Positions 25,786 through 36,277 of a stretch of 64,000 nucleotides of DNA are shown here, piece after piece (within the stretch, counting starts at the first letter, position 1; the number at the start of each line of letters is the position of its first letter). The stretch covers positions 62,001 to 126,000 of the forward strand of contig NZ_BJKK01000007.1 in NCBI RefSeq assembly GCF_006538325.1. The letters are read 5' to 3'. The DNA comes from Alteromonas sp. KUL42. GTDB taxonomy: Bacteria; Pseudomonadota; Gammaproteobacteria; Enterobacterales; Alteromonadaceae. The notes below the pieces were generated by a model, which saw only the letters and a program-made list of their open reading frames with translations, did no database searches and had not been told where the DNA came from. The position numbers and the translations under genes are program-made.

Positions 25786-26968
25786 ATGAAAACCAGATTT
25801 GCTATTTTTTCTATGGCTAGCCTATTGGCAGCACCTGCGCTTGCAGACGTTCAGATTAATGGTTTCGCAAACCTTATTGGTGGCATGACACTGGACGATA
25901 ATGAAACTGTTTATGATTATGACAGTGATTTTAGCTTCGACCCTGCAAGTGTATTTGGTCTTCAAGTACGCGGAGAAGTCAGTGATAAACTCTCTGCAAC
26001 AGCACAGCTAGTAGGCCGCGGTAAAGACGATTATGACGCGGATTTCGAATGGGCTTACATGACCTATGCCGTGAATAACAACACGAATATTAGCGCAGGT
26101 CGTTTACGTATGCCGTTATTTAAGTACTCATCATCACTTGATATCGGCTACTCATATCATTGGCTAACGCCACCAGATGCTGTGTATGGCATTGATTTCA
26201 ACAATATCGATGGTGTACGAGTTGATTACAGTAACTTTTCTGGCGATTGGGAGTATGGTGTTCAGTTAACCGCAGGACGTGTTGAAACTGATACTACTAT
26301 TTCAGGTACACCAGCAGCGCTAGAGTTAAAAAATGTGGTGGCTGTTTCTTTTGAAGTCACAAGAGATTGGTTTAGCGCAAGAACGTTGGTTGGTAGAGGC
26401 AAAACGAGTGCGGAAAACGAGCAGTTTGACACCTTCATTGCGGGTATGGCGCAATTCGCTCCGCTTATTCCGGCTGCGGCTTCATCTGCAACGGGTTTCA
26501 GCGTAGATGAAGATACCGGCAACGTTTTTTGAAGTTGCTGTCGATATCGACAAATACGATTGGTTTGTTGGCGCAGAATTTACCCAAACAGAAGTTGATG
26601 GGTCTGTTATTGCCGACAACAAAGCGTGGTATGTAACGGCAGGCATGCGCTTAGGAAAATTCACACCACACATTACTTATGAAGTGGAAGAAGCTGACAA
26701 TGCTGATCAACTCGCATTAGTTGCCGCTTTACCATCGTCTATTTCAACTGGTGATCAAGTAACAGATGCCACTTGGTCTGCTATTTACCAAGGCGCTACA
26801 GGTATTGCGACGCAACAAAAGTTTGAGGTATCTGCAGTGACAGCTGGTTTGCGTTACGATGTGGAACCGGGTTTTGCTTTAAAAGCTGATGTAACCTGGT
26901 ACTCAGATGACCTAGATGATGCAAATGATGCAACCTTATTAAAGGTTGGTGTTAACTATACCTTTTAA
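25786..26968 (+). pseudogene. Outer-membrane porin interrupted by a one-base frameshift
   Basis: The first frame begins MKTRFAIFSMASLL with a signal peptide ending ALADV and runs through porin-like strands (AGRLRMPLFKYSS near 110). It stops at 26530-26532 just after NVF. The +1 frame continues at once with FEVAVDIDKYDWFVGAEF and ends in VGVNYTF, a proper terminal Phe. The break is in a run of six T at 26525-26530; five T would restore one protein of about 394 aa. Both halves are otherwise intact, so a recent mutation or a sequencing error is more likely than decay. AAAGGA lies seven bases before the ATG. Confidence 0.8.
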
Positions 26969-26991
26969 CACCTAGTTTCGAATTTGTTGCT

Positions 26992-27027
26992 ACACACTAC
27001 TATTTTAAAGATAGTAGTGTGTATTTT
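26992..27027 (+). terminator. Intrinsic terminator after the porin
   Basis: ACACACTACTAT and ATAGTAGTGTGT form a perfect twelve-pair stem with a seven-base loop, followed by ATTTT. Confidence 0.75.
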
Positions 27028-27126
27028 CGCTAAAGTTTTGCGTTATTAATAAGATAAAGTAGAACAGGGGTAATTTTGTTTGGCTGAGTTATAGCTAAGC
27101 GATATTAAAAAACGGTGACATAGCAG

Positions 27127-28746
27127 ATGAATTTCCTTAAAAAAATGCCTATTGCAAGTAAGATATTTCTTATACCTGGCATAGCGGCAATTAGTTTTAT
27201 TATCTATTTACTTATAACTGTCTACACCGCTCTTAATAACGGCGCCACACTTGAAAAAGTACAGCAAGTTCAATTTCCAGCTCTGCAAATCTCTGCCACT
27301 GCACTGGTAGAAATGCAAAAGGTACGCGATACATTAGCCAGCGCAGTGACAACCGGCGATCAAGATACACTTGCTATGGCGCAAGATTTAGCCAGTGAAG
27401 CTAAAGCGAACCTTAATCAAATAGCTGGTATTAGTTCCGACTTCCGCCCTGAGATCTCTCGCATAGCATCTGGCTTTGATGACTACTTTAAAGTGGCCTT
27501 TGAGGTGTCTCAGTCTATGGTGGACGGCACAGCTGACTTCAGCCGTATAGGTGAGTTGTCAGCGCAAATGAACAAGTCTTACGACGGTGTTATCGCGGCT
27601 ATGACTCGTTTTAGTGATGAGCAAAAAATTACTTTTGAAAAAGCATTTGAAGACACCGATACGGCGAACACGTCACTTATCAGTACGGGTATAGTGTTGG
27701 CTATTGTCGTAACTGTTTTACTGTTTGCTACCGCGGTACCTATCGTTAGAGGCATCAAACAAAGCATTGATGATGTTGTACGTTCGCTTAAAGATATCGC
27801 ACAAGAGAATGGTGACCTCACTGTTCGTATTGAGACAAAAAGCGAAGATGAGATTGGTGACCTAGTGTATTGGTTTAACCAATTTATGGATAAGCTACAA
27901 GGTGTGGTACGAGACGTCGTAGAAGCAAGTTTGCCCTTGTCAAACCTTGCGCAGAATTTGCGTGGTGTAACAGAAGAGACACAGCGCACAATTGATGTTC
28001 AACAGCTCTCTGCAACTAATGCAAAGCGTGCGGTAGATACGATGAGCGGTTCCGTTGATGGCGTTGCTCACAGTGCTGCACAAGCTGCCGGTGATGCGAA
28101 TGAAGCAACCAACGCAGCAAGCGAAGGTCGTCAGATTGTTCAAAAGACAGTAACAAGTATTCAACAACTAGCGGATAACGTGCGCGAAACGGCCGATGTC
28201 ATAGCACGCTTGGAAGCAGATTCAAATAAAGTGGGCTCTGTGTTAGATGTGATCAAAGGCATTGCAGAACAAACTAATTTACTAGCCCTGAATGCTGCCA
28301 TTGAGGCCGCTCGCGCTGGTGAACAAGGCAGAGGTTTTGCTGTGGTTGCAGATGAAGTACGCACCTTGGCATCACGTACACAGCAATCCACCGAAGAAAT
28401 TCAGAACACGATAGAGCAGCTACAAAATGCTGCGCACTCGGCGGTAGAAGTGATGGCACGAGGCACAGAACAAGCAACAAGTAGTGTGGAAACGGCTAAC
28501 CATGCAGGAAGTAGTCTTGAAACTATTACCAGTACAATTGGGCGGATTAATCAGATGAATGAGCAGATCGCTCAAAATACTGAAGAACAACGCTCTGTAG
28601 CCATTGATATTGTGCGTCATGTTGATGAGATCCACGAGCGTACCGAGCAAACGGCAAACCGTTCTGGCGAGCTAGGTAGCATGTGTAATGAACTTGCCGA
28701 CCTTGCACAGCATTTGGAGTCAATTGCGAAGCAATTTAGAGTGTAG
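27127..28746 (+). CDS. Methyl-accepting chemotaxis protein
   Basis: This 539-aa inner-membrane chemoreceptor has a first membrane helix at about 12-34, a helical periplasmic sensor domain to about 185, a second helix at 187-208, a HAMP domain near 210-265, and a long cytoplasmic coiled coil. The signalling tip is visible around 378-425 ([20 protein letters not shown] then [15 protein letters not shown]). No CheR-binding pentapeptide is seen at the C-terminus. It lies 158 bases after the porin with a terminator between, so it is probably transcribed alone. The ligand is unknown; neighbouring genes hint at but do not prove a phosphate-related signal. Confidence 0.9.
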   Translation: MNFLKKMPIASKIFLIPGIAAISFIIYLLITVYTALNNGATLEKVQQVQFPALQISATALVEMQKVRDTLASAVTTGDQDTLAMAQDLASEAKANLNQIAGISSDFRPEISRIASGFDDYFKVAFEVSQSMVDGTADFSRIGELSAQMNKSYDGVIAAMTRFSDEQKITFEKAFEDTDTANTSLISTGIVLAIVVTVLLFATAVPIVRGIKQSIDDVVRSLKDIAQENGDLTVRIETKSEDEIGDLVYWFNQFMDKLQGVVRDVVEASLPLSNLAQNLRGVTEETQRTIDVQQLSATNAKRAVDTMSGSVDGVAHSAAQAAGDANEATNAASEGRQIVQKTVTSIQQLADNVRETADVIARLEADSNKVGSVLDVIKGIAEQTNLLALNAAIEAARAGEQGRGFAVVADEVRTLASRTQQSTEEIQNTIEQLQNAAHSAVEVMARGTEQATSSVETANHAGSSLETITSTIGRINQMNEQIAQNTEEQRSVAIDIVRHVDEIHERTEQTANRSGELGSMCNELADLAQHLESIAKQFRV

Positions 28747-28814
28747 AAAGCAACTTAGAGTAAAGGTAGCAATCTAAAAACGCCTTTGATATCGAGGCTT
28801 TTTTCAAAATATAA

Positions 28815-28842
28815 AAAAATCCCCAGCCATGCTGGGGATTTT
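28815..28842. terminator. Bidirectional terminator between the chemoreceptor and rpoD
   Basis: AAAAATCCCCAGC pairs with GCTGGGGATTTT around CAT, between two convergent genes; A- and T-runs allow use in both directions. Confidence 0.85.
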
Positions 28843-28872
28843 CGTTTTCTCATCACAAGTAATACAAGTGGC

Positions 28873-30708
28873 CTACTCGTCCAAGAAGCTGCGAAGCTGC
28901 TCAGAGCGGCTAGGGTGGCGAAGCTTACGTAGTGCTTTCGCTTCAATCTGACGAATACGCTCACGAGTAACGTCAAACTGCTTACCCACTTCTTCTAGTG
29001 TGTGGTCGGTGTTCATATCAATACCGAAACGCATACGAAGTACTTTGGCTTCACGTGCTGTAAGACCTGCTAACACTTCTTGTGTCGCGTCTTTCAAACT
29101 ACCACCTGTTGCTGAATCGAGGGGCTGAATAATGGTGCTATCCTCGATGAAGTCGCCAAGATGTGAATCTTCATCATCACCGATGGGAGTTTCCATCGAG
29201 ATTGGCTCTTTCGCAATTTTAAGTACTTTACGAATTTTGTCTTCAGGCATTAACATACGCTCTGACAACTCTTCAGGAGTAGGCTCGCGACCCATTTCCT
29301 GTAGCATTTGACGAGAGATACGGTTAAGTTTGTTAATCGTTTCAATCATGTGTACCGGGATACGAATTGTACGAGCCTGGTCTGCTATTGAACGAGTAAT
29401 TGCCTGACGTATCCACCACGTTGCATAAGTCGAGAACTTGTAACCACGACGGTACTCAAATTTATCAACAGCCTTCATTAGACCAATGTTACCTTCTTGA
29501 ATAAGGTCTAGGAATTGAAGTCCGCGATTGGTGTACTTTTTCGCAATTGAGATAACAAGACGAAGGTTAGCTTCAACCATTTCTTTTTTCGCACGGCGAG
29601 CTTTCGCTTCACCAATTGACATACGACGGTTGATGTCTTTAATGTCAGCGATAACCAAGCCAGTTTCTTGCTCTACTTGATTCATCTTGCTGATGCTGCG
29701 CTCAATTTCTTCTTGGTTGATAACCAATTCTGCTGAGTATGGTGCACCAGACTGAATTGCAGCATGTAGCCATTCAGAAGATGTTTCGTTACCCGCAAAT
29801 GCCTTGATGAAATCTTTCTTCGGCATTTTTGCGTTAACGACGCAATACTTCATAACAAGGCGTTCTTGAATACGTACTTTGTCCATCATTTCACGCATGT
29901 TTCTTACCATGCGATCAAACTGCTTAGGCACTAGACGGAATTCTTTGAACACATCGCTCAATGCGTTGATTTGATCACGTGAATCAGCGTGTGCTCGACC
30001 TTTTTTCTCGATGACGTCGCGAGTTTTTATGTATTGCTCACGGAGTTCAGCAAAGCGCTCGCGCGCTAGTTCCGGATCTACACCGCTATCGTCCTCGTCG
30101 GTGTCATCGTCGTCGTCGCTATCGTCATCTTCGTCATCTAATTCTTCTTCAGATAACTCTGAGCCAATGTGCGTTGCAGTTGGAGCCAAATCTTGTTCGT
30201 CGTTAGGGTCAACAAAGCCTGAAATAATGTCACTAAGACGAATTTCTTCAGCTTCGTAAAGGTCCCATTGGTCGAGTAGATACGTAATGGCTTCCGGGTA
30301 TTCTGCGACAGAGCATTGAACCTGGTTGATACCGTCTTCAATACGCTTGGCGATTTCAATCTCACCCTCACGTGTTAAAAGTTCTACGGTACCCATTTCA
30401 CGCATGTACATACGCACAGGGTCGGTAGTACGGCCAATTTCACTTTCTACAGTAGCGAGTGCCTGGGCTGCTGCTTCAGCAGCGTCCTCGTCAGCATTCG
30501 CTTCTTGCATGAGAAGTTCATCTGCATCAGGAGCTGATTCAGAAACTTGAATTCCCATGTCGTTAATCATGCGGATTATGTCTTCGATTTGATCAGAATC
30601 GACAATATCTTGCGGCAGGTGGTCGTTAACTTCTGCAAAGGTTAAGTAACCTTGCTCTTTACCTTTTGCAATCAGGAGTTTAATCTGAGACTGCTTGCTT
30701 TGCGCCAT
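28873..30708 (-). CDS. rpoD: RNA polymerase primary sigma factor (sigma-70)
   Basis: This 611-aa housekeeping sigma factor has region 1.1 at 1-80, and an acidic run near 195-215 in the non-conserved region. Regions 2.1-2.4 lie near 380-450 ([27 protein letters not shown] then [12 protein letters not shown]), region 3 follows, and region 4 ends in [20 protein letters not shown] near 575-600. The ATG at 30708 gives the normal [12 protein letters not shown] start; an upstream in-frame codon adds eight atypical residues. It is last in the rpsU-yqeY-dnaG-rpoD operon but separated from dnaG by 435 bases, so it probably also has its own promoter. Confidence 0.97.
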   Translation of the reverse strand: MAQSKQSQIKLLIAKGKEQGYLTFAEVNDHLPQDIVDSDQIEDIIRMINDMGIQVSESAPDADELLMQEANADEDAAEAAAQALATVESEIGRTTDPVRMYMREMGTVELLTREGEIEIAKRIEDGINQVQCSVAEYPEAITYLLDQWDLYEAEEIRLSDIISGFVDPNDEQDLAPTATHIGSELSEEELDDEDDDSDDDDDTDEDDSGVDPELARERFAELREQYIKTRDVIEKKGRAHADSRDQINALSDVFKEFRLVPKQFDRMVRNMREMMDKVRIQERLVMKYCVVNAKMPKKDFIKAFAGNETSSEWLHAAIQSGAPYSAELVINQEEIERSISKMNQVEQETGLVIADIKDINRRMSIGEAKARRAKKEMVEANLRLVISIAKKYTNRGLQFLDLIQEGNIGLMKAVDKFEYRRGYKFSTYATWWIRQAITRSIADQARTIRIPVHMIETINKLNRISRQMLQEMGREPTPEELSERMLMPEDKIRKVLKIAKEPISMETPIGDDEDSHLGDFIEDSTIIQPLDSATGGSLKDATQEVLAGLTAREAKVLRMRFGIDMNTDHTLEEVGKQFDVTRERIRQIEAKALRKLRHPSRSEQLRSFLDE

Positions 30709-31143
30709 ATAACCTACACTTCTCACATTCAATTAGTTTGCAATAAAAAAGACAACACACGTTGTTGTATGTTCCCTTATCTGCTGTAGTACTGCTCTTC
30801 AAGGCCGCTTATGCTCGATGCCACGCTGCGATAACGCTTTCATTTGCGATGCACATCTGCTCGGGTTTGGTTCTGCCCGTTACTTTCGGCGATGTTTTTG
30901 ATACTTATGTTGCTGCAATTATGTTCGTTTTTGTATTATCTACCTAAAGATACACACACTTACAGCGAATTAGCCAGTATAGCAGAATAAAGGGGTGTTT
31001 GACCAGATTGGTGGCTGATTTTTTAGCCACTATTTGAGCTTATGTCCTTCTAATCAAAGCCTGTTTGTAGCTAAATTAGTGGTTCTTCATCTTAAATGGT
31101 GGTTTCACACAAAACTGGCAGTCCAACCAAATGGACTAAACAC
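30709..31143 (-). other. Non-coding dnaG-rpoD spacer
   Basis: No credible gene lies here. On the minus strand a short stem ACAACA/TGTTGT followed by CTTTTTTATT sits about 35-65 bases before rpoD. A GTGGCT/AGCCAC hairpin is at 31011-31030. In E. coli the equivalent region carries internal and heat-shock rpoD promoters; I could not assign one with confidence. Confidence 0.4.
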
Positions 31144-32922
31144 CTAGCCTTTTTGTCTTTCCCTCATCAACAGGGTCAGTTCCTCTTTTTCCGCTTGCGT
31201 TAGCGGTTGAACCCGTGAGCGTGAAATTAAGGTTTCAATTCGACTATCAAAATGTCCATCGAGCAAGCGTGCAAAGCTGTCATTGAAAACTCGCTCGGCG
31301 TCTTCGTCTTTGACTAAATGCTCTTGCAACAATAATTTCGCGATAGTAGTAGAATGGGGATGGTCGCGGAAATTTTCAACAAGTTGCGCAGTATTAGCGC
31401 GCGGGTTGGATAAACAATAGGCGTGAATATCTCTCAGTAAATCCATTCCTGCCGCTTGACTACCTGTAAAGATACCGATTTGAACGTCCTCGCATTGGCT
31501 GGCTAAAGCGGGCTTATCAAGTAAAAGACGAATAAGCATGCGAAGAGGTGACAATTTGGGCTTGTTTACCTGATTTCTGTTGGGTGAATAGCCAGGCTTT
31601 GTTCCCTTATTGGCTCTGGAAATGTCTTGCTGTAGTTTGAAACGATCAAACTCGCCGGTGTGCTTGGCCAGTTCTTCTAATAACATTTGCTTTTGGTCGT
31701 CACCCAGTGTGCTTTCAATCAGTGGCGTGGCTGCTTTTTTTAGCGCTATTTTCCCTTCAGGTGTGCCAACATTATGAGTTTTTAGCAAGTTCTCAAAGAA
31801 AAAGCGTGATAAAGGAGTAGCTTTATCAAGCATTGTCATAAAGGCTTCCTTACCTATTTGACGCACCATGGTATCGGGGTCTTCGCCGTCAGGTAAAAAT
31901 AAGAAGGATAACCGCACGCCGTCTTTTAAGGCAGGAAGGGCATTTTCTAACGCACGCCAAGCCGCTTCTCTTCCTGCGCGATCGCCATCGTAGCAACACA
32001 CAATGTGCGATGTTGCACGTACCAACATTTGAATGTGTTCTGGCGTGGTTGCTGTACCAAGTGCAGCGGTCGCAATATTGATGTCAAATTGGCTTAATGC
32101 GACCACGTCCATGTAACCCTCAACCACAACTACAGTATCGAGGTTTCGATTGTGTTGACGGGCAGAATAGAAGCCAAATAATTCACTGCCTTTATGGAAA
32201 ATACGCGTCTCAGGAGAGTTCAGGTATTTGGGACCACCCTCATCGAGAACTCGTCCGCCGAAGCCCACCACGCGACCGCGTTTGTCCCGAATAGGAAACA
32301 TGATGCGATCGCGGAAAAAGTCATAGGTTCTTCCTTGGTCATTTCGATTAACCAACTTTAGCTCTACAAGTTGTTTGATGCGCTGTGGATCAGTACCAAA
32401 TGCAGTTAGAAGTGCGTCCCAACTATCAGGTGCGTAACCAATTTCCCACTGCTTGACGATATCGCCACTAAGACCGCGATTTTTTAAATACTCAATAGCT
32501 TTTGCGCTATTGCTGTTTTGACGAAGCTGTTGTTGGAAAAAGCGGGTTACTTGTTCCATTACCGCATAGTCGTCTTGCTGCTGTTGGCGCTTTTCTTCGC
32601 TCATCGCAGGGCGACTGCCTTTTTCTCGCGGTACTTCTAGACCGTGATAGCGCGCCAGCTCTTCAATGGCTTCAACGAATTCTAATCTATCGAACTCCAT
32701 GATGAACGATATGGCATTGCCATGAGCTCCACAGCCGAAACAATGGTAGAACTGTTTGTCTTGGCTTACGGTAAATGAAGGGCTTTTTTCATTGTGGAAG
32801 GGACAACAGGCTTGGTAGTTTTTCCCTGCTTTTTTCAACTTAACTCTGCTATCGACAACTTCTACTACATCGGTTCGAGAGAGTAGGTCATCAATAAAGT
32901 CGCGAGGTATTTTTCCAGCCAT
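31144..32922 (-). CDS. dnaG: DNA primase
   Basis: This 592-aa primase makes RNA primers for replication. The zinc-binding domain holds Cys40, His43, Cys61 and Cys64 (CCPFHNEKSPSF and HCFGCGAHG). The catalytic TOPRIM core shows VVVEGYMDVVAL near 265-276 and CCYDGDRAGREAAWRAL near 307-323. A C-terminal helicase-binding domain of about 140 residues follows a low-complexity linker. Length is close to E. coli DnaG (581). It is the third gene of the macromolecular synthesis operon and lies 138 bases after yqeY. Confidence 0.97.
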   Translation of the reverse strand: MAGKIPRDFIDDLLSRTDVVEVVDSRVKLKKAGKNYQACCPFHNEKSPSFTVSQDKQFYHCFGCGAHGNAISFIMEFDRLEFVEAIEELARYHGLEVPREKGSRPAMSEEKRQQQQDDYAVMEQVTRFFQQQLRQNSNSAKAIEYLKNRGLSGDIVKQWEIGYAPDSWDALLTAFGTDPQRIKQLVELKLVNRNDQGRTYDFFRDRIMFPIRDKRGRVVGFGGRVLDEGGPKYLNSPETRIFHKGSELFGFYSARQHNRNLDTVVVVEGYMDVVALSQFDINIATAALGTATTPEHIQMLVRATSHIVCCYDGDRAGREAAWRALENALPALKDGVRLSFLFLPDGEDPDTMVRQIGKEAFMTMLDKATPLSRFFFENLLKTHNVGTPEGKIALKKAATPLIESTLGDDQKQMLLEELAKHTGEFDRFKLQQDISRANKGTKPGYSPNRNQVNKPKLSPLRMLIRLLLDKPALASQCEDVQIGIFTGSQAAGMDLLRDIHAYCLSNPRANTAQLVENFRDHPHSTTIAKLLLQEHLVKDEDAERVFNDSFARLLDGHFDSRIETLISRSRVQPLTQAEKEELTLLMRERQKG

Positions 32923-33060
32923 GAGGGATATTTACACGTAGAACAAAGTTACTGTTGTCAGGTAAGCACTTTAACAGGGAAGTGGGTAAATGAGAACGAC
33001 TAACCGCTTTGCTCATTCATAATGAACGGTTAGCCATCAACATTATAATTGTCAAAAGCG

Positions 33061-33507
33061 TTAGGCGTTTAAGCGCGCCTTTATTTTTGCGCTTAGTGCA
33101 CCCATATCGGTACGACCTTGCACTTGTGGCTTCAGTGTGCCCATGACTTTACCCATATCTTGCATACCTGATGCACCTGTGGCTGCCATAGTATCGTCTA
33201 TCAGGCTGTTAAGCTCATCGTCAGTTAATGGCTGAGGGAGAAAAACTTCAATATAAGTAATTTCTTCACGCTCTTTACTAGCAAGGTCTTCGCGGTTGGC
33301 TGCATCGAACTGAGAAGCAGCGTCTTGGCGTTGCTTAACCATCTTAGTGAGAACGGCCAAGATGGCACTGTCATCTAAGGTGATTTGTTCGTCGATTTCT
33401 TTTTGTTTGATTGCTGCAAGTGCCATGCGAATTGTACCAAGACGAAGCTTGTCTTTGGCGCGCATTGCATCTTTCTGCGCGTCTTTTAAGTCATCAATTA
33501 GTGCCAT
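33061..33507 (-). CDS. yqeY: GatB/YqeY domain protein
   Basis: This 148-aa protein equals the C-terminal YqeY domain of the GatB amidotransferase subunit. It shows MALIDDLKDAQKDAMRAKDK at the start, EITYIEVFLPQPLTDDEL near 78-95, and the conserved MGKVMGTLKPQVQGRTDMG near 119-137, a tRNA-binding type motif. The ATG at 33507 has AGGAA eight bases upstream. The gene sits between rpsU and dnaG, an arrangement common in gammaproteobacteria outside the Enterobacteriaceae. Its role is thought to touch tRNA metabolism but is not firmly established. Confidence 0.93.
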   Translation of the reverse strand: MALIDDLKDAQKDAMRAKDKLRLGTIRMALAAIKQKEIDEQITLDDSAILAVLTKMVKQRQDAASQFDAANREDLASKEREEITYIEVFLPQPLTDDELNSLIDDTMAATGASGMQDMGKVMGTLKPQVQGRTDMGALSAKIKARLNA

Positions 33508-33691
33508 GATATTTCCTGTTTTTTTCGTTATCAAGCGATAGCGCTAGGTGAACTTACATTAAGTGTATTACAAGCGTCTAATACATAACAGAGTCAGCAG
33601 CACATAAGGTTTGTGCAATTAGAGGCCTGTTTATATCGAATATTTATTTTAAATAGAATGCGACACAAAAATTTCAGAGGCCCAGAAACAC

Positions 33692-33719
33692 GAAAGGTGC
33701 TGCAATTGCAACACCTTTC
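33692..33719 (-). terminator. Attenuator-like hairpin after rpsU
   Basis: GAAAGGTG and CACCTTTC pair around a central TGCAATTGCA palindrome, 23 bases after the rpsU stop. The T-run on the minus strand is weak (GTGTTTC), which suits a partial terminator that lets rpsU exceed dnaG, as in E. coli. Confidence 0.6.
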
Positions 33720-33741
33720 AGACTCGTTACTTAACCCTATA

Positions 33742-33957
33742 TTAGTAGAGTTTTACGCGACGTGCGTTTTCACGAGCTAGCTTCTTAAGATGACGCTTCT
33801 TAGCAGCAGCTTTCTTGCGCTTGCGTTCCCAAGTTGGTTTTTCGAAGAATTCACGACGACGAACTTCAGAAAGAACACCTGCTTTTTCACAAGAACGCTT
33901 AAAACGACGCAGCGCCACATCAAACGGCTCGTTTTCTCTAACTTTAACGATAGGCAT
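33742..33957 (-). CDS. rpsU: 30S ribosomal protein S21
   Basis: This 71-aa, very basic small-subunit protein is full length and matches S21 throughout: [19 protein letters not shown] at the start, a Lys/Arg-rich helix near 45-60, and ARRVKLY at the end. It is first in the operon with yqeY, dnaG and rpoD, coupling translation, replication and transcription. AGGTGAG lies just upstream of the ATG. A consensus-like sigma-70 promoter is visible about 80 bases further up. Confidence 0.98.
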   Translation of the reverse strand: MPIVKVRENEPFDVALRRFKRSCEKAGVLSEVRRREFFEKPTWERKRKKAAAKKRHLKKLARENARRVKLY

Positions 33958-34042
33958 TAAACACTCACCTCAAAACTTTTACTGTGTAAATCCGGGTAAA
34001 ATTGTGCGCTAAAAAGGCCACCCGGGTTAAAAATGGTGCGAA

Positions 34043-34071
34043 ATTCTAATCATATCTACAGAGAATGTAAA
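34043..34071 (-). promoter_or_regulatory. Sigma-70 promoter of the rpsU-yqeY-dnaG-rpoD operon
   Basis: On the minus strand TTTACA (34071-34066) and TAGAAT (34048-34043) are separated by exactly 17 bases. Transcription would begin near 34036, giving an untranslated leader of about 80 bases before rpsU. Confidence 0.6.
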
Positions 34072-34288
34072 GGATGAATTGCTAAAAATTAGCCAATATT
34101 GTGCATTTACCCCTCTAATGCCATTCCAAGAGCATGGGATTAAAGGTAAACTCTGCGCCCAAACTAATGGGCATCCCAAATAAACTTATTGCTCTTGTCG
34201 GTGTTAATAGCTGAAAAACATCAATAAATGTTAAATAAACCTACATCAACAAGATGAAACAAATAGGATTTACATGGGGTAATATTTT

Positions 34289-34325
34289 GATCGCGGCGGG
34301 ATCATAATGATGATCGCCTCAGATC
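34289..34325. promoter_or_regulatory. Four helically phased GATC sites before tsaD
   Basis: GATC occurs at 34289, 34300, 34312 and 34322, spaced 11, 12 and 10 bases, so all lie on about the same face of the helix. Three are in GATCGC context. Such clusters are the kind of site Dam methylase and SeqA act on. They sit 60-95 bases before the tsaD start in the 426-base divergent gap, which otherwise holds the rpsU promoter and an imperfect inverted repeat near 34117-34145. Confidence 0.5.
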
Positions 34326-34383
34326 GCCAGAAAAATCTAATGCTCATTTTACAGAGATAACATTGCCAAATAGGGGTGTTCCC

Positions 34384-35409
34384 ATGCGAATACTAGGAAT
34401 TGAGACATCTTGTGATGAAACGGGAATTGCTGTTTATGACGACGAGCAAGGTTTGTTGTCACACGAATTGTACAGCCAGGTAAAACTACATGCCGATTAC
34501 GGTGGTGTTGTTCCTGAACTTGCTTCTCGTGATCATGTTAGAAAGATCATTCCACTTATTGAAAAAGCAATGGCAGATGCAAATACAACATCTTCTGAAA
34601 TTGACGGTGTTGCCTTCACGCAAGGTCCTGGCCTGGTTGGTGCACTTTTGGTTGGCTCGTCTGTAGGGCGCGCTTTGGCCTACGCATGGGATGTACCTGC
34701 GGTAGGTGTTCACCATATGGAAGGGCATTTACTTGCTCCAATGCTAGAAGAAAGTGCACCAGAATTTCCGTTTGTCGCACTTCTGGTGTCAGGCGGTCAC
34801 TCTATGTTGGTGAAAGTGGAGGGGATTGGCCAGTATGAAGTACTGGGTGAATCTATTGATGATGCGGCCGGTGAAGCATTTGATAAAACGGCAAAGTTAT
34901 TGGGCTTGGATTATCCGGGGGGGCCATTGTTGGCAAAATTAGCAGAAAAAGGCGAGCCTGGTCACTATAAGTTTCCGCGCCCAATGACCGACCGCCCAGG
35001 CTTAGATTTTAGTTTTAGTGGTCTTAAAACCTTTGCCGCTAACACAATTCGAGATGCTGACCTAAGTGCTGATAATGCCGAACAAACCAAGGCAAATATC
35101 GCATATGCTTTTCAAGAAGCGGTTGTCGACACCCTTATCATTAAATGCAAGCGCGCGCTAAAACAGACCGGCATGAAACGATTAGTTATTGCTGGTGGTG
35201 TAAGTGCGAATACCATGTTACGAGAGCAAATGAAAAACTTGATGGCTGATTTAAAAGGCGAGGTCTTCTATCCGAGTCTTGCGTATTGTACCGACAATGG
35301 AGCAATGATTGCTTATGCTGGAATGCAACGTTTGAAAGCCGGTGAAATAGTAGGTTTGTCATCACAAGTAAAGCCCCGCTGGCCGCTTGACACGCTTTCT
35401 GCAATTTAA
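34384..35409 (+). CDS. tsaD: tRNA N6-threonylcarbamoyladenosine synthase subunit TsaD
   Basis: TsaD transfers the threonylcarbamoyl group to A37 of ANN-decoding tRNAs with TsaB, TsaC and TsaE. From the ATG at 34384 it is 341 aa. It has the ASKHA-fold start [14 protein letters not shown], metal-binding histidines in [13 protein letters not shown] near 106-118, [13 protein letters not shown] near 128-140, and [13 protein letters not shown] near 266-278. The upstream in-frame codon would add seven residues and is less likely. It is divergent from rpsU, the standard neighbourhood for this gene in gammaproteobacteria. Confidence 0.96.
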   Translation: MRILGIETSCDETGIAVYDDEQGLLSHELYSQVKLHADYGGVVPELASRDHVRKIIPLIEKAMADANTTSSEIDGVAFTQGPGLVGALLVGSSVGRALAYAWDVPAVGVHHMEGHLLAPMLEESAPEFPFVALLVSGGHSMLVKVEGIGQYEVLGESIDDAAGEAFDKTAKLLGLDYPGGPLLAKLAEKGEPGHYKFPRPMTDRPGLDFSFSGLKTFAANTIRDADLSADNAEQTKANIAYAFQEAVVDTLIIKCKRALKQTGMKRLVIAGGVSANTMLREQMKNLMADLKGEVFYPSLAYCTDNGAMIAYAGMQRLKAGEIVGLSSQVKPRWPLDTLSAI

Positions 35410-35421
35410 CCATTGAAAGCG

Positions 35422-36024
35422 TTATTCTTTCGTATTGCCTTTATCCCATATCTTACTTTCATTGCCCGCTAATAAACGGGCAATGTTGTCTTTGTGGCGC
35501 AAAATAATAAGCAGGGATAGCATCGCAACGGGAATAGTGTAGAGCGGTTTTATCCAAAAAGTGAAAAGCGGCGCTAACGACACGGCGATTAATGCGCCAA
35601 GTGAAGAGTAGCCTGTTAAAAATACAACCACAATCCAACTTAAAATCAGTAGCCCAGCCAAATCTAAACCAATTGGAAGCATGGCGCCAAATGCGGTGGC
35701 TACGGCTTTTCCCCCTTTAAAACCAAAATAAAGGGGGAAAATATGACCAAGACAGGCCGCGATAGCTATGACACCAAGTAAAATAGGTTCGATACCTAGA
35801 AAATAGCTTCCGTAAACAGGAATGGTGCCCTTTAGAATATCCATAATAAGTACTAACAAGGCTGGAATTCGCCCGCCAAGGCGATACACATTGGTGGCGC
35901 CCGGGTTTTTGGAACCTGCTGTTCTTGGGTCTGGCAAACCGAAGGCCCGAGATATAACCACAGCACTGGACAAAGAGCCAAATAAATAGGCCACAGCAAC
36001 CATTAAAACAGTTAAAGAAATCAT
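35422..36024 (-). CDS. plsY: Glycerol-3-phosphate acyltransferase PlsY
   Basis: This 200-aa inner-membrane enzyme acylates glycerol-3-phosphate with acyl-phosphate, the first step of phospholipid synthesis. Five membrane segments are visible. The three conserved cytoplasmic motifs are [19 protein letters not shown] near 16-34, [13 protein letters not shown] near 37-49, and [21 protein letters not shown] near 92-112. It is convergent with tsaD across 12 bases and divergent from folB. Length and motifs fit the family closely. Confidence 0.95.
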   Translation of the reverse strand: MISLTVLMVAVAYLFGSLSSAVVISRAFGLPDPRTAGSKNPGATNVYRLGGRIPALLVLIMDILKGTIPVYGSYFLGIEPILLGVIAIAACLGHIFPLYFGFKGGKAVATAFGAMLPIGLDLAGLLILSWIVVVFLTGYSSLGALIAVSLAPLFTFWIKPLYTIPVAMLSLLIILRHKDNIARLLAGNESKIWDKGNTKE

Positions 36025-36191
36025 GTATTAGTACTACTTAATCCTATCTATTCTTAGTACGAAAGGGGTTTTAGTTCACACCACACTGCGATGGTGCAGG
36101 TTAAATTTAACAACCTTTGTTGCCCCTTATTGGCATACAGCGTTATAGTTGACGCAAAATTCATTTAAAGCTACTCCATCCACACGTGATA

Positions 36192-36234
36192 TACCACCTT
36201 TAGGCCGCTAGAAAGCGCGTTTATTGGGGTGGTA
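36192..36234. other. Inverted repeat before folB
   Basis: TACCACC at 36192-36198 pairs with GGTGGTA at 36228-36234. It lies 44 bases before folB in the divergent plsY-folB gap. Operator or leader stem; low confidence. Confidence 0.3.
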
Positions 36235-36277
36235 AGACGAGTAATGCAGACAATACCAAACAAGTTGAAGTAAATTC

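Noticed and set aside
30011..30259. Ser-rich plus-strand frame over rpoD
   Set aside because: It is the antisense of the acidic Asp/Glu run in the sigma factor.
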